A stretch of 43,190 nt of DNA from Marmoricola sp. (GTDB lineage: Bacteria > Actinomycetota > Actinomycetes > Propionibacteriales > Nocardioidaceae): contig JAOPXD010000066.1 of NCBI GenBank assembly GCA_025965315.1, positions 1 through 43,190 on the forward strand, in the 5' to 3' direction. Both the position numbers and the translations under genes were made by a program. The notes under the pieces are model-generated. The model searched no databases and was not told where the DNA came from. It saw only the letters and a program-made list of their open reading frames with translations. Shown here piece by piece: positions 27,079-35,698 of the stretch (position 1 is its first letter; each line of letters begins with the position of its first letter).

Positions 27079-28404
27079 CTACCAGCCCTGGTGCACCCGG
27101 GGCAACCGGATCGAGAGGATCGCCGGCACCACGCCCGCGCTGGCGATCCCGTTGCCCACGGTCACCGAGAACCCGGCGACCACATCGGTGCCGTCCGGGA
27201 CGAGCTGCACGTAGGCGACCCGGGCGGACACGCTGACGCCGACGCTTCCCCGCGCCGGGACGGTCACCTTGGCGTCGGTCACCGTGTGCCCGGCAGCGTC
27301 GTACGCCGTGACCGCCACGTGCTCGGCAGCGCCGAGCGAGGAGAGCACGACGCGTCCGGTGCCGCCCACCGGTACGGCGAACGCGGTCGCCCCGCTGATC
27401 GCCCGTACTCCGGTAGCGAAGGCGATGTCGCCCTTCTGCACCGATCGGAGCGCTGCCGTGACCGGGTGGTCCGCAAGCACCCGGAGCGCCATCGCACTGC
27501 CGTCGAAGATCGAGCCGACGCGCACGGTGGCCGTCGACGCCGGCTTGACGGTGATCGCGGCGACACCTACCGGGGCGAACGTCCCGGTGCCGATCACCTG
27601 GAGCTTCACGACCGCGTCCACCGGGCCGGGGTTGACCAGGACCAGGCTCGCCGCGGTCGGGTTGGCCGGGATCCCGGCCAATGTCGTGTCCCGCGACGGC
27701 GACGACTGGCCGGGGAGCCACTCCGTGGTGGTCTTGCCGATCGCCGCCGGCGAGTACTTGTCGACCGCAGCGACCGCGACCAGGCCACGGTGCGCGACCA
27801 CCCGGACGGCGAGGTTACCCAGGGTGGGGGCGGACTTCGCCAGGTCGATCGTGGTGGTCGCCCCGGACAGGATCGTGATGCCGTGCAGGCCCGGCGAGCT
27901 GACCCGTCCGGCGGGGCCGAAGACGTCGACGTTGACCAGTGCCTGGCCCGGACGCGGGTTGGTCAGCGTCAGGACGGTGTCGTGGGTGACCGCAGCCGCT
28001 CCGGCGCCCACGAACCACCAGCGCGCCTGCGGCTCGGGGCAGGGCAGCCACGCGGCCGTGTGCTTGCCCTGCGCTCCCTGACCGGCGAACGCCCCTTGCG
28101 CCACCGCCTTGTCCGCGACCACGGCGTGCGGCGGTCCCGTGACTGCGGTCGGGTGGTCCAGGCCGCCGGCGACGCTGCCGCTGCGGACCTCGGTCCCGGA
28201 GATCCCGCCGGTGCAGCTGAAGGTGCGCTGGTCCAGGGTGACCTGGGAGGTGCTCTGGACCGGCGTACCGATGCCCAGCGGGGTCGTGCCGGCGAGCGCG
28301 AACATGCCGCTGGCCAGTGCGACGACCATCAGTCCCAGCACCGCCGGGCGCCCGGTCCGTACGTCGACCCGGCGGCCGCTGTTCCTGGTCGGCGAGCTGC
28401 TCAT
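27079..28404 (-). CDS. DUF5719 family exported protein
   Basis: ATG 28404 overlaps the stop of the glycosyltransferase gene (ATGA), so the pair is translationally coupled. The 441-residue protein has an N-terminal membrane segment (about 22-42, VLGLMVVALASGMFALAGTT). The remaining ~390 residues are a long beta-rich extracytoplasmic region of repeated strands (VLTLTNPRPGQALVNVDVFGPAG, LVLVNPGPVDAVVKLQVIGTG). A Cys pair lies at FSCTGG and LPCPEP, and WLPG motifs recur. This is the DUF5719 pattern that accompanies large GT2 proteins next to whiB in actinobacteria. The domain probably acts outside the membrane with the glycosyltransferase. Mechanism unknown. Confidence 0.8.
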   Translation of the reverse strand: MSSSPTRNSGRRVDVRTGRPAVLGLMVVALASGMFALAGTTPLGIGTPVQSTSQVTLDQRTFSCTGGISGTEVRSGSVAGGLDHPTAVTGPPHAVVADKAVAQGAFAGQGAQGKHTAAWLPCPEPQARWWFVGAGAAAVTHDTVLTLTNPRPGQALVNVDVFGPAGRVSSPGLHGITILSGATTTIDLAKSAPTLGNLAVRVVAHRGLVAVAAVDKYSPAAIGKTTTEWLPGQSSPSRDTTLAGIPANPTAASLVLVNPGPVDAVVKLQVIGTGTFAPVGVAAITVKPASTATVRVGSIFDGSAMALRVLADHPVTAALRSVQKGDIAFATGVRAISGATAFAVPVGGTGRVVLSSLGAAEHVAVTAYDAAGHTVTDAKVTVPARGSVGVSVSARVAYVQLVPDGTDVVAGFSVTVGNGIASAGVVPAILSIRLPRVHQGW

Positions 28405-31211
28405 CGTCGCCTCCGGTCGGGGGCGGCCAGGACCAGGCACGTCACCAGGAACAGCAGGCTGATCACGATCCAGAGGGGTCGCAGCAAGGCCCTGCCGTCG
28501 TTCACCGCGGACAGGGTCGGCGTGCCCTGGACGAGCCAGGCCCGGGCGCCCCTCGCCGGCGCGCTCGCACCCGTGAACCCGTTCGCCGCGTCGAAGCCAC
28601 CGCTGACCGCACCGGCGACCTGGCCCGGCGCGTACACGTACTTCACCCCGTACGACGCCAACAGCCGGGCATCGCTCGGGGTCGCCGCGGACAGCAGCCG
28701 CTCGACCAGCGAGCGGAACCTCCGGTCCGGCGGGGTCAGTGCCAGTACGCCGTCGTCCCCGAGGCGTTCAGGACCAGACCGCAGCACCTGGTAGGCGATC
28801 CCGTTCTGCGGCCCCCCGGTGATCCGCAGGACCGCGTTGGTGTCGTTGCCGGAGGCGAGCTCCTGCATGTAGGTCGGGACGTCGATCGCCGCCGAGCGCT
28901 TGGCGGGGCCGTCGTCACCGTGCACCAACCACCACCCGGTGCCGAGCACCGGGGCCGCGAGCGCCAGGGCGCAGGTGAGGGCGGCCACGGGCTGGCGCCA
29001 GCTGAAGCTCGAGTCGTTGACGACCTTGATCGCGCCGTCCGCGGCGATCGCGGCCGCGAGCACGAAGCCGCCCTGGATCAGGATCAGCAGGAAACCGGGC
29101 CACGGCCGGAACTCGACCGGGACACCGGGCAACGAGACCGGCACCCGCGAGGTCGCTGCCAGCACCACCGTCGAGGCCAGGATGACCACCCAGACCTGGA
29201 GCACCCGGGCCCGGGTGTCTGCCCGCAGGAACGCCGCGAGCGCTGCCAGCGGGAGCCCGATCGCGAACCACGCCGGCGCCTCGCCGAGACCACCGGTACG
29301 GCCCAGGACCAGGTCGAGCAGGCTCGGGTCCGCCGGCAGGGCCGCCGCCCGCCCGGCCTCGACCAGCCAGGAGCCGGGTGCGCGCAGCGAGCCGATCGCC
29401 CACGGCAGCACGATCACCAACGGGGCCAGCACCACGACCGCGATCTCGCGCAGCGAACCGCGCGCAGAGCCGCCGACGAGCGCGAAGACCGCCAGCAGCA
29501 CCAGGACCAGCCAGGCCGGCGGCACGAACGCGACCAGCAGGCCGGCCAGGATCGCCGTGCGCCAGGCGGCACGCCAGCGCCGCAGCGAACCGGGCGGTGG
29601 ACCGTCCTCGCCAGCCGCAGCGTCGTCCGTCGCGCTGACCGCCGGATCCGGGACGGCCATGCCGAGCGCGGCCGTGGCCAGCCAGGGCAGCACCGCCGCT
29701 CCGACCAGCGTTCCGAGCCTGCCCTGGTTGATCGATCCCGAGACCGCGGGCAGCAGCGCGTAGGTGGCGGCAGCCCAGAGCGGCGCCCAGGTCCCGTCGG
29801 TGATCCTCCGGAGCAGGCGCAGCGCGCCGGTGAACGCCACCGGGACGGCGAGCACGAAGATCAGGTCGATGACCAGACCGGCGTGACCCAGCAGGATCGT
29901 CCCGACCAGCGCGAGCGGGAACAGGTACGCCGGCCCGGGGGCGTCCGACCCGGTGCCGAGGTTCTGGTGCCACGAGCCCCAGGTGTGCCACCAGTGCCCG
30001 ACGCTTCCCGGGGGGAGCAGCAGCGCGCCGCCGTGCAGCGGTCCGCCGCGCAGGAAGCTGTGGCCGGCGATCAGCGCGACCACGAACGCCCACAGCGCCG
30101 GCGCGCGGAGGATGCGCTCGAACCAGGGCGTGTCCTCGGTGATCCCCGGCGGCCGGCGGCGCTCGGCGCGGTCGCGCAGGCTGTTCGCGACGGCGACGCC
30201 GACGTCGGTGACGTAGTCCAGACCGTGCCGGTAGGGCAGCCAGAACGGGGCCAGCAGCGGTCGCACCGCCTGGTGCGGAACGGTCGCGGTCCCGGCCCGC
30301 GCGCGCCGGGCACGCAGCACCCGACCTGGTCGGGTGAAGATGTCGAGCAGGGCAGCGATCTCGTCGGCCGCCTCACCGGGGGCACGGACGAGCAGCAGCC
30401 CGAGCGCCCGCAGCAGGCCGCCGAGGATCATCCGGGCCGAGCGGAACGGGATCGTCCAGCCGGGACTGTTCACCAGCAGCGTGTACTGGGCACCTTCACG
30501 GACCTGGCGGCCGGGGTGCTCGACGAGGTCGGACTCCCGACGGTCCTGGCGCGAGGCCTCGACGTGGAACATCACGGCGTCCGGCACCACCCGGGTCGCG
30601 TAGCCCGCACGGGCCACCCGCCAGCCGAAGTCGACATCGGCGCCGAAGACCGGCAGGTACTGGTCGAGCCCGACCTTCTCCAGGACGGCGCGCCGCACGA
30701 GCATGCCGGCGGTGTTCACCGCGAGCACCCGGCGCGGTTCGTCGTGCTGGCCCTGGTCGTACTCGCCGCGCTCGAGACCGGTCTCGCGCTGGCCGGTTCC
30801 GGTGAGCGTCACGCCGACCTCGAGGAGCCGCTTCAGCGAGGGCCACTCGCGCTGCTTGGGCCCGAGGACCGCGACCTCGGCGGGAGCCGCGGCGGCCGCC
30901 GCGACCAGGGTCTCGAGGCAGTCGGGGGCCGGGTTGGAGTCGTCGTGGATCAGCCAGATCCACTCGCCCTCGACCGCCGGAGCGGCACCGGCCAGGGCGA
31001 CCCGCACGGACTCGGCGTACGGGGTGCGCGGGTCCAGGCTGATCGGGGGGTGGCCCAGGACGTTCTCGACCAGGCTCGGCGAGGCGTCGCTCGACCCGGT
31101 GTCGACGGCGACGATCGCATCGACCTTGCGCGTCGACGCAGCCAGACCGGCGAGCACCGCTGGCAGCCAACGGGCACCGTTGTGGCTGACCAGGAGCGCA
31201 GTGACCTTCAC
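28401..31211 (-). CDS. Large membrane glycosyltransferase, GT2 N-domain plus polytopic C-region
   Basis: The 936-residue protein starts at GTG 31211. Residues 1 to about 270 form a GT-A glycosyltransferase family 2 domain: MKVTALLVSHNGARWLPAVL, the metal-binding IHDDSNPAPD (D90, D91), then FGADVDFGWRVARAGYATRVVPDAV with the acceptor-side acidic pair. From about 365 onward there are ten or more hydrophobic helices with Trp/Gly-rich loops (PPGSVGHWWHTWGSWHQNLG). These resemble the membrane half of polyprenyl-sugar-using GT-C enzymes. The domain order suggests sugar transfer coupled to the membrane in cell-envelope glycan synthesis. It forms an operon with DUF5719, and whiB2 lies 159 bases upstream. 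Substrate cannot be told from sequence. Confidence 0.85.
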   Translation of the reverse strand: MKVTALLVSHNGARWLPAVLAGLAASTRKVDAIVAVDTGSSDASPSLVENVLGHPPISLDPRTPYAESVRVALAGAAPAVEGEWIWLIHDDSNPAPDCLETLVAAAAAAPAEVAVLGPKQREWPSLKRLLEVGVTLTGTGQRETGLERGEYDQGQHDEPRRVLAVNTAGMLVRRAVLEKVGLDQYLPVFGADVDFGWRVARAGYATRVVPDAVMFHVEASRQDRRESDLVEHPGRQVREGAQYTLLVNSPGWTIPFRSARMILGGLLRALGLLLVRAPGEAADEIAALLDIFTRPGRVLRARRARAGTATVPHQAVRPLLAPFWLPYRHGLDYVTDVGVAVANSLRDRAERRRPPGITEDTPWFERILRAPALWAFVVALIAGHSFLRGGPLHGGALLLPPGSVGHWWHTWGSWHQNLGTGSDAPGPAYLFPLALVGTILLGHAGLVIDLIFVLAVPVAFTGALRLLRRITDGTWAPLWAAATYALLPAVSGSINQGRLGTLVGAAVLPWLATAALGMAVPDPAVSATDDAAAGEDGPPPGSLRRWRAAWRTAILAGLLVAFVPPAWLVLVLLAVFALVGGSARGSLREIAVVVLAPLVIVLPWAIGSLRAPGSWLVEAGRAAALPADPSLLDLVLGRTGGLGEAPAWFAIGLPLAALAAFLRADTRARVLQVWVVILASTVVLAATSRVPVSLPGVPVEFRPWPGFLLILIQGGFVLAAAIAADGAIKVVNDSSFSWRQPVAALTCALALAAPVLGTGWWLVHGDDGPAKRSAAIDVPTYMQELASGNDTNAVLRITGGPQNGIAYQVLRSGPERLGDDGVLALTPPDRRFRSLVERLLSAATPSDARLLASYGVKYVYAPGQVAGAVSGGFDAANGFTGASAPARGARAWLVQGTPTLSAVNDGRALLRPLWIVISLLFLVTCLVLAAPDRRRR

Positions 31212-31281
31212 GAGGGGTCAGCCTAGAGGGTGCTGCGCAATACGACCGACGCCACCAGGCGGCGTCAAACGTGGTGCATGG

Positions 31282-31308
31282 CAAGGCGGACGAGCGACGA
31301 CCGCCTTG
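31282..31308. terminator. Second hairpin downstream of whiB2
   Basis: CAAGGCGG (31282-31289) and CCGCCTTG (31301-31308) make a perfect 8-bp stem around an 11-base loop. It lies between whiB2 and the start of the GT2 gene and may reinforce the terminator at 31336-31356. No T tract follows. Confidence 0.4.
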
Positions 31309-31335
31309 GAGCGGAGCGGGCCGTCGAGCGAGGAC

Positions 31336-31356
31336 AACGCGGCCAGGTGCCGCGTT
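31336..31356 (-). terminator. Likely whiB2 terminator hairpin
   Basis: AACGCGGC and GCCGCGTT form a perfect 8-bp stem with a 5-base loop, 14 bases past the whiB2 stop codon. On the minus strand it is followed by GTCCTCG, which is not a strong T tract. Position and symmetry fit transcription termination before the GT2 gene. Confidence 0.5.
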
Positions 31357-31370
31357 TCACGTCGCCTGGC

Positions 31371-31625
31371 TCAGACTGCCTTCTTCTTGAGCTTCCGCCG
31401 CTCGCGCTCCGAGAGGCCGCCCCAGATGCCGAAGCGCTCGTCGTTGTGCAGGGCGTACTCGAGGCAGCTGCCCCGGACGTCGCAGGTGAGGCAGACACGC
31501 TTGGCTTCGCGGGTGGATCCACCCTTCTCAGGGAAGAACGCTTCCGGATCGGTCTGCGCGCACAGGGCGCGCTCCTGCCAGCTGTTCTCGTCAGCCTCAT
31601 CCTCGAGCAGGTACAGCTCGCGCAT
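31371..31625 (-). CDS. whiB2: WhiB2-type iron-sulfur transcriptional regulator
   Basis: WhiB2 (WhmD in M. smegmatis, WhiB in Streptomyces) is a [4Fe-4S] protein needed for septation and sporulation-type division. The 84-residue protein has the four cluster cysteines C22, C45, C48 and C54 (ALCAQTDPEAFFPEKG, then CLTCDVRGSCLEYAL). The GIWGG turn is at 66-70, and a basic C-terminal SERERRKLKKKAV contacts DNA. GGGGAAC lies six bases upstream of the ATG. The gene is flanked as in M. tuberculosis (Rv3260c), with fbiA divergent. Its leader has a recognisable promoter (31725-31754) and about 92 bases of untranslated RNA. Confidence 0.92.
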   Translation of the reverse strand: MRELYLLEDEADENSWQERALCAQTDPEAFFPEKGGSTREAKRVCLTCDVRGSCLEYALHNDERFGIWGGLSERERRKLKKKAV

Positions 31626-31724
31626 GATGTTCCCCTTCGACCCAGCAACCCTGACGGACCGCGATGTGTGTGAGGGTGATCTTCCTCACCGACGTGCGTC
31701 GGAGTTGAAAACCACACTGATGTG

Positions 31725-31754
31725 ATTACATGCCTGTCGTACCCAGGAAGTCAA
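31725..31754 (-). promoter_or_regulatory. Putative sigma-70-type promoter of whiB2
   Basis: On the minus strand TTGACT (-35, 31754-31749) and TGTAAT (-10, 31730-31725) are separated by 18 bases. Transcription would start near 31718, about 92 bases before the whiB2 ATG. The opposite strand carries fbiA, so regulatory elements may be shared. Confidence 0.5.
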
Positions 31755-31842
31755 GCCCTGATCTGCTATTACCGTGGACCCCAGTTGGGCTCCACCACGG
31801 GGTGTCCTCCTCCGCTGCAGCACCACGGGCCACACTTCTCCC

Positions 31843-32865
31843 ATGACATCGGCCCACCCCCGCACCCTGCCCGCCCGCATCACGGTGCTCTCCGGAGGCG
31901 TCGGTGGAGCCCGCTTCATCCAGGGCGTCCTGCGTCTGGTGGAGACCACCGGGAGCACCGGCACCGAGGTGACCGTGATCGCCAACACCGGCGACGACCT
32001 CTGGCTGCACGGCCTCAAGGTCTGTCCCGACCTCGACACGGTGATGTACACCCTCGGCAACGGCATCGACCCCGAGCGCGGCTGGGGCCGCACCGACGAG
32101 ACCTGGCACGCGAAGGAGGATCTGGCGGCGTACGGCGTCGAACCGACCTGGTTCGGGCTCGGCGACCGCGACCTCGCGACGCACCTGGTCCGCACCCAGA
32201 TGCTCGACGCCGGCTTCCCGCTCTCCGCGGTCACCGAGGCCCTCTGCAAGCGCTGGAGCCCGGGAGTGCGGCTGCTCCCGATGTCGGACGACCGGATCGA
32301 GACCCATGTGGCGATCGAGGACCCGGAGACCGGTGAGCGCCGGGCCGTGCACTTCCAGGAGTACTGGATCCGCCACCAGGCGAACGTCCCGGCGTTCTCG
32401 GTGGTCCCGATCGGCGCAGTCCAGGCGACCGCCGGACCGGGCGTGCTCGAGGCGATCAGCGAGACCGACCTGCTGATCCTGCCGCCGTCCAACCCGGTCG
32501 TCTCGGTGGGCACGATCCTGGCCGTTCCCGGGATCCGCGACGCGGTCCGGGCGACCCCGGCGCCGGTGATCGGCGTGTCCGGCATCGTCGGCGACGACCA
32601 CGTCCGCGGGATGGCACGCCAGCTGCTCGGCATCATCGGCGTCGAGGTCTCTGCCGCCGGGGTCGCCGAGCACTACGGCTCCCGCAGCAGCGCGCACGCC
32701 AGCAGCGGCATCCTGGACGGCTGGCTGGTCGACACCGTCGATGCGGGGTCGCTGGCCCGCATCGAGGCGGCCGGCATCCGCGCCAGCGCCGTCCCGCTGA
32801 TGATGACCGACCACGATGCCACCGCGGCGATGGTCGCCGCCGTGCTGGACCTGGCCGGCCTGTGA
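31843..32865 (+). CDS. fbiA: 2-phospho-L-lactate (or phosphoenolpyruvyl) transferase of F420 synthesis
   Basis: FbiA/CofD joins the lactyl- or enolpyruvyl-guanosine phosphate to the deazaflavin Fo, forming (dehydro-)F420-0. The ATG at 31843 gives 340 residues starting MTSAHPRTLPARITVLSGGV. The N-terminal nucleotide site is VLSGGVGGARFIQGV. Other CofD features are VIANTGDDLWLHGLKVCPDLDTVMYTL, WFGLGDRDLATHLVRTQ, and ILPPSNPVVSVGTILAVPGI. It overlaps fbiB by four bases (GTGA), so the two form one operon. It corresponds to Rv3261 and diverges from whiB2 across a 217-base region. Confidence 0.95.
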   Translation: MTSAHPRTLPARITVLSGGVGGARFIQGVLRLVETTGSTGTEVTVIANTGDDLWLHGLKVCPDLDTVMYTLGNGIDPERGWGRTDETWHAKEDLAAYGVEPTWFGLGDRDLATHLVRTQMLDAGFPLSAVTEALCKRWSPGVRLLPMSDDRIETHVAIEDPETGERRAVHFQEYWIRHQANVPAFSVVPIGAVQATAGPGVLEAISETDLLILPPSNPVVSVGTILAVPGIRDAVRATPAPVIGVSGIVGDDHVRGMARQLLGIIGVEVSAAGVAEHYGSRSSAHASSGILDGWLVDTVDAGSLARIEAAGIRASAVPLMMTDHDATAAMVAAVLDLAGL

Positions 32866-33791
32866 CGCTGCAGGCCTTCGCGCCGGACGGCATCGGTGAG
32901 ATCGGGCCGACGACCGACCTGGTCGCGCTCGTCGCCGGGTACGCCGTCGACGGCGACGTCGCGGTGCTCACCAGCAAGGTGGTCAGCAAGGCCGAGGGCC
33001 GGGTGATCACCGGCGACCGCGAGAACGCGATCCGGGCCGAGACCGTCCGGGTGGTCGCGCGCCGCGGTCCGACCAGCATCGTCGAGAACCACCTCGGCCT
33101 GATCATGGCCGCGGCCGGGGTGGACGCCTCCAACGTCGAGCCGGGGCAGCTGGTGCTGCTGCCGCTGGACCCGGACGCGACCGCCCGACTCATCCGTGCC
33201 GAGGTCCGCGCCCGGACCGGTGCGAACGTCGCGGTCCTGATCAGCGACACCGCCGGGAGAGCCTGGCGCCACGGTCAGACCGACATCGCGATCGGTGCTG
33301 CCGGTATCGAGCCGCTCGAGGAGTTCGAAGGTCGCACCGACGGCTACGGCAACGGGCTCGCGGTGACCGCACCGGCGATCGCCGACGAGATCACCGCGGT
33401 CGCCGAGCTCGTCAGCGGCAAGCTCGGCGGACGTCCGCTGACCCTGGTCCGCGGGCTCGGGAGCCGCGTCCTGCCCCCCGGCGAGCACGGACCGGGCGCG
33501 CGCCGGCTGATCCGCGAGCTCGGTACCGACATGTTCGGGCTCGGCAGCCGTGAGGCTGTCACCGCTGCGCTGTCCGGAACCGAGTCCGCGGCGTTCGGCG
33601 CACCGGCTGCGCGCGGAGATCTGATCGACGCCCTGGTCACCTGCGGCTTCAGCGCCGTCACGCTCGAGCACGGGGTGCAGGTGGACGGCCCGGTCGACGT
33701 ACGGCTGCAGGCCCTTGCCTTCGCGCACTCCTGGAGGGTCGCGCCGGACGGATCTGGGCACTCCTCCACAGTCCTCACGCCGCTTTCGTAG
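32862..33791 (+). CDS. fbiB: Coenzyme F420:gamma-L-glutamyl ligase, short form lacking the reductase domain
   Basis: FbiB adds glutamates to F420-0. The CofE domain is complete (about 1-245), with DVAVLTSKVVSKAEGRVITG, VVARRGPTSIVENHLGLIMAAAGVDASN, SDTAGRAWRHGQTDIAIGAAGIEPL and GKLGGRPLTLVRGLGSRVLP. The protein stops at 309 residues. Actinobacterial FbiB normally runs to about 450 with a C-terminal FMN nitroreductase-like domain that reduces dehydro-F420-0. Residues 250-309 (AARGDLIDALVTCGF...) do not look like that domain and could be a remnant or an unrelated tail. GTG 32862 overlaps the fbiA stop. I see no frameshifted continuation before the DUF3105 gene at 33830. Confidence 0.9.
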   Translation: MTLQAFAPDGIGEIGPTTDLVALVAGYAVDGDVAVLTSKVVSKAEGRVITGDRENAIRAETVRVVARRGPTSIVENHLGLIMAAAGVDASNVEPGQLVLLPLDPDATARLIRAEVRARTGANVAVLISDTAGRAWRHGQTDIAIGAAGIEPLEEFEGRTDGYGNGLAVTAPAIADEITAVAELVSGKLGGRPLTLVRGLGSRVLPPGEHGPGARRLIRELGTDMFGLGSREAVTAALSGTESAAFGAPAARGDLIDALVTCGFSAVTLEHGVQVDGPVDVRLQALAFAHSWRVAPDGSGHSSTVLTPLS

Positions 33792-33829
33792 ACTTCCAAC
33801 GTTTCGTCCGATCCTGAGAGAGCAGCCCC

Positions 33830-34567
33830 GTGGCCAAGAAGAACCCGAAGAACAACGAACGTCGCGAGATGGTCGAGAAGATGCGCGCCGAGCAGGCGCG
33901 CAAGGAGCGCGCACGCAGCCTGGCGATCCTCGGCGTCTGCGTCGTGATCGTGGTGGCGCTGCTGGTCCCGGCGATCGTCTCGCTGATCAAGAGCAACAAG
34001 GCGGCCGACCAGATCGCGGCCAAGGGGATCGCCAAGATCGGCGTCAGCGCAGCGGCCGCGTCCTGCGAACCGATCAAGACGACGGTGACCGACCACAACC
34101 AGACCCACATCCCGGACCCGACGCCGATCACCTACAAGGACGCGCCGCCGTCCTTCGGCCCGCACCGGCCCTCGCCGGTCGCGTTCGGTCGCCCGTTCTA
34201 CACCAGCGACCGCCCCGAGGTCGCCCAGCTCGTGCACAACCTCGAGCACGGCTACGTGATCGCCTGGTACGACGACACCGCGGCCAAGGACTCGACCGAG
34301 ATGACGAACCTCAAGGCGATCGCCACGAAGTTCCAGGACAAGCAGGAGCGCTTCATCGCCGCCCCGTGGCACCCCAGCGACGGCGCTGCGTTCCCGAGCG
34401 GCACGCACATCGCCCTGACCCGTTGGTCCGCGGATCCCAAGAACCCGTCGGACGAGAGCAAGCAGCGCGGCAACTGGGAGTACTGCGGTCAGGTCAGCGG
34501 CTCGGTGATGAGCAGCTTCTTCAACAAGTGGCCGAACAGCGACTCCCCGGAGCAGAACCTCTACTGA
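33830..34567 (+). CDS. DUF3105 family membrane-anchored protein
   Basis: The 245-residue protein (GTG 33830, after a GAGAGAG purine stretch) has a charged N-terminal cytoplasmic helix (KKNPKNNERREMVEKMRAEQ, then ARKERAR). A single membrane span follows at about 31-53 (AILGVCVVIVVALLVPAIVSLI). The extracytoplasmic domain has the DUF3105 pattern: DPTPITYKDAPPSFGPHRPSP, YTSDRPEVAQLVHNLEHGYVIAWYDDT, and FIAAPWHPSD. NLEHG with the second WHP suggests a small metal-binding or redox-like fold, but no activity is known. It is 38 bases after fbiB and may be in the same transcript. It converges on manC with 13 bases between stops. Confidence 0.85.
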   Translation: MAKKNPKNNERREMVEKMRAEQARKERARSLAILGVCVVIVVALLVPAIVSLIKSNKAADQIAAKGIAKIGVSAAAASCEPIKTTVTDHNQTHIPDPTPITYKDAPPSFGPHRPSPVAFGRPFYTSDRPEVAQLVHNLEHGYVIAWYDDTAAKDSTEMTNLKAIATKFQDKQERFIAAPWHPSDGAAFPSGTHIALTRWSADPKNPSDESKQRGNWEYCGQVSGSVMSSFFNKWPNSDSPEQNLY

Positions 34568-34580
34568 GCCGCCCCGGACC

Positions 34581-35660
34581 TCAGGTCAGGCTCGCACGGC
34601 CGGTCTGCTTGAGCACGTCCACGATCGCCTTCACGCCCTGGGCGTGGGCGGTCGTGGTCACCAGGACCGCGTCGCCGGTGTCGACCACGACGATGTCGTC
34701 CAGCCCCAGGACTGCGATCGTGCGACCGCTGCCGGGCACCACCAGACCGGTGGAGCCCTGGGCGATCACCAGGCCGGCATCGCCGAGGACGCGGACGCCC
34801 CCGTCGCCGAGCAGGTCGGTCAGCGCCTCGAAGTCGCCGATGTCCTCCCAGCCGAACGAACCCGGGACGACGGCGACCTGACCGGCGGCGGCAGCCGGTT
34901 CGGCGATCGCGTGGTCGATGGCGATCTTGGTCAGACCGGGCCAGAGCTCGTCCATCCGCTCGGGTTCGGCGGCCAGCAGCCGCAGGTCCCGGGCGAGGTC
35001 GGGGTGCTCCACGGCCAGCAGGTCGAGCAGCACGCTCGCGCGGGCCACGAACATGCCGGCGTTCCAGCGGTACTCACCGGTCGCGAGGTACGCCGTCGCG
35101 GTCTCCGCGTCGGGCTTCTCGACGAACCCGGCCACCGCGTGCGCGGTCGCGAAACCGGCCAGCCGCTCGCCGAGGTGGATGTAGCCGAAGGCGGTCGAGG
35201 GGAAGTCCGGCTCGATACCCAGGGTCACCAGGACCCCGGTACGGGCGACCTCGGCGGCTTCGGCGACGCAGGCACGGAACGCCTCCGGGTCGGCGATGAC
35301 GTGGTCGGCGGCGAAGGATCCCAGGACGGCGTCCGGGTCCTGGCGTTCGATGATCGCTGCGGCCAGACCGATCGCTGCCATCGAGTCCCGCGGGCTCGGC
35401 TCGGCGATCACGCGGTCCGCGGCGAGCCCGTCGAGCTGAGCGCGGACGGCGTCCTGGTGCGCTGCGCCGGTGACCACCAGCAGCCGGTCGCCGACCAGCG
35501 GCTCGAGCCGGTCGTAGGTCGCCTGGAGCAACGTCCGACCGGATCCGCCGAGATCGTGCAGGAACTTGGGATGGCCGGCACGGGAGAGCGGCCAGAGCCG
35601 GGTCCCGGCTCCACCAGCAGGTACGACGGCCCAGAGCTTCTCATCCATGGGCCGAATCAT
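34581..35660 (-). CDS. manC: Mannose-1-phosphate guanylyltransferase
   Basis: This enzyme makes GDP-mannose from mannose-1-phosphate and GTP. The 359-residue protein opens with the nucleotidyltransferase signature WAVVPAGGAGTRLWPLSRAGHPKFL. It also has GSFAADHVI, the sugar-binding region TLGIEPDFPSTAFGYIHLGE, VEKPDAETATAYL, YRWNAGMFVARASVLLD, and PGSFGWEDIGDF. A C-terminal beta-helix-like tail (about 275-350) ends LLKQ-like at VLKQTGRASLT. ATG 35660 is the first start; ATG 35648 is equally possible. It diverges from the TIGR03089 gene with 38 bases between starts. Equivalent to Rv3264c. It completes the mannose activation pair with manB (24817). Confidence 0.93.
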   Translation of the reverse strand: MIRPMDEKLWAVVPAGGAGTRLWPLSRAGHPKFLHDLGGSGRTLLQATYDRLEPLVGDRLLVVTGAAHQDAVRAQLDGLAADRVIAEPSPRDSMAAIGLAAAIIERQDPDAVLGSFAADHVIADPEAFRACVAEAAEVARTGVLVTLGIEPDFPSTAFGYIHLGERLAGFATAHAVAGFVEKPDAETATAYLATGEYRWNAGMFVARASVLLDLLAVEHPDLARDLRLLAAEPERMDELWPGLTKIAIDHAIAEPAAAAGQVAVVPGSFGWEDIGDFEALTDLLGDGGVRVLGDAGLVIAQGSTGLVVPGSGRTIAVLGLDDIVVVDTGDAVLVTTTAHAQGVKAIVDVLKQTGRASLT

Positions 35661-35698
35661 GCCCTGCGGCGACCGACGGTGTGGATACGGTGTCCGGC

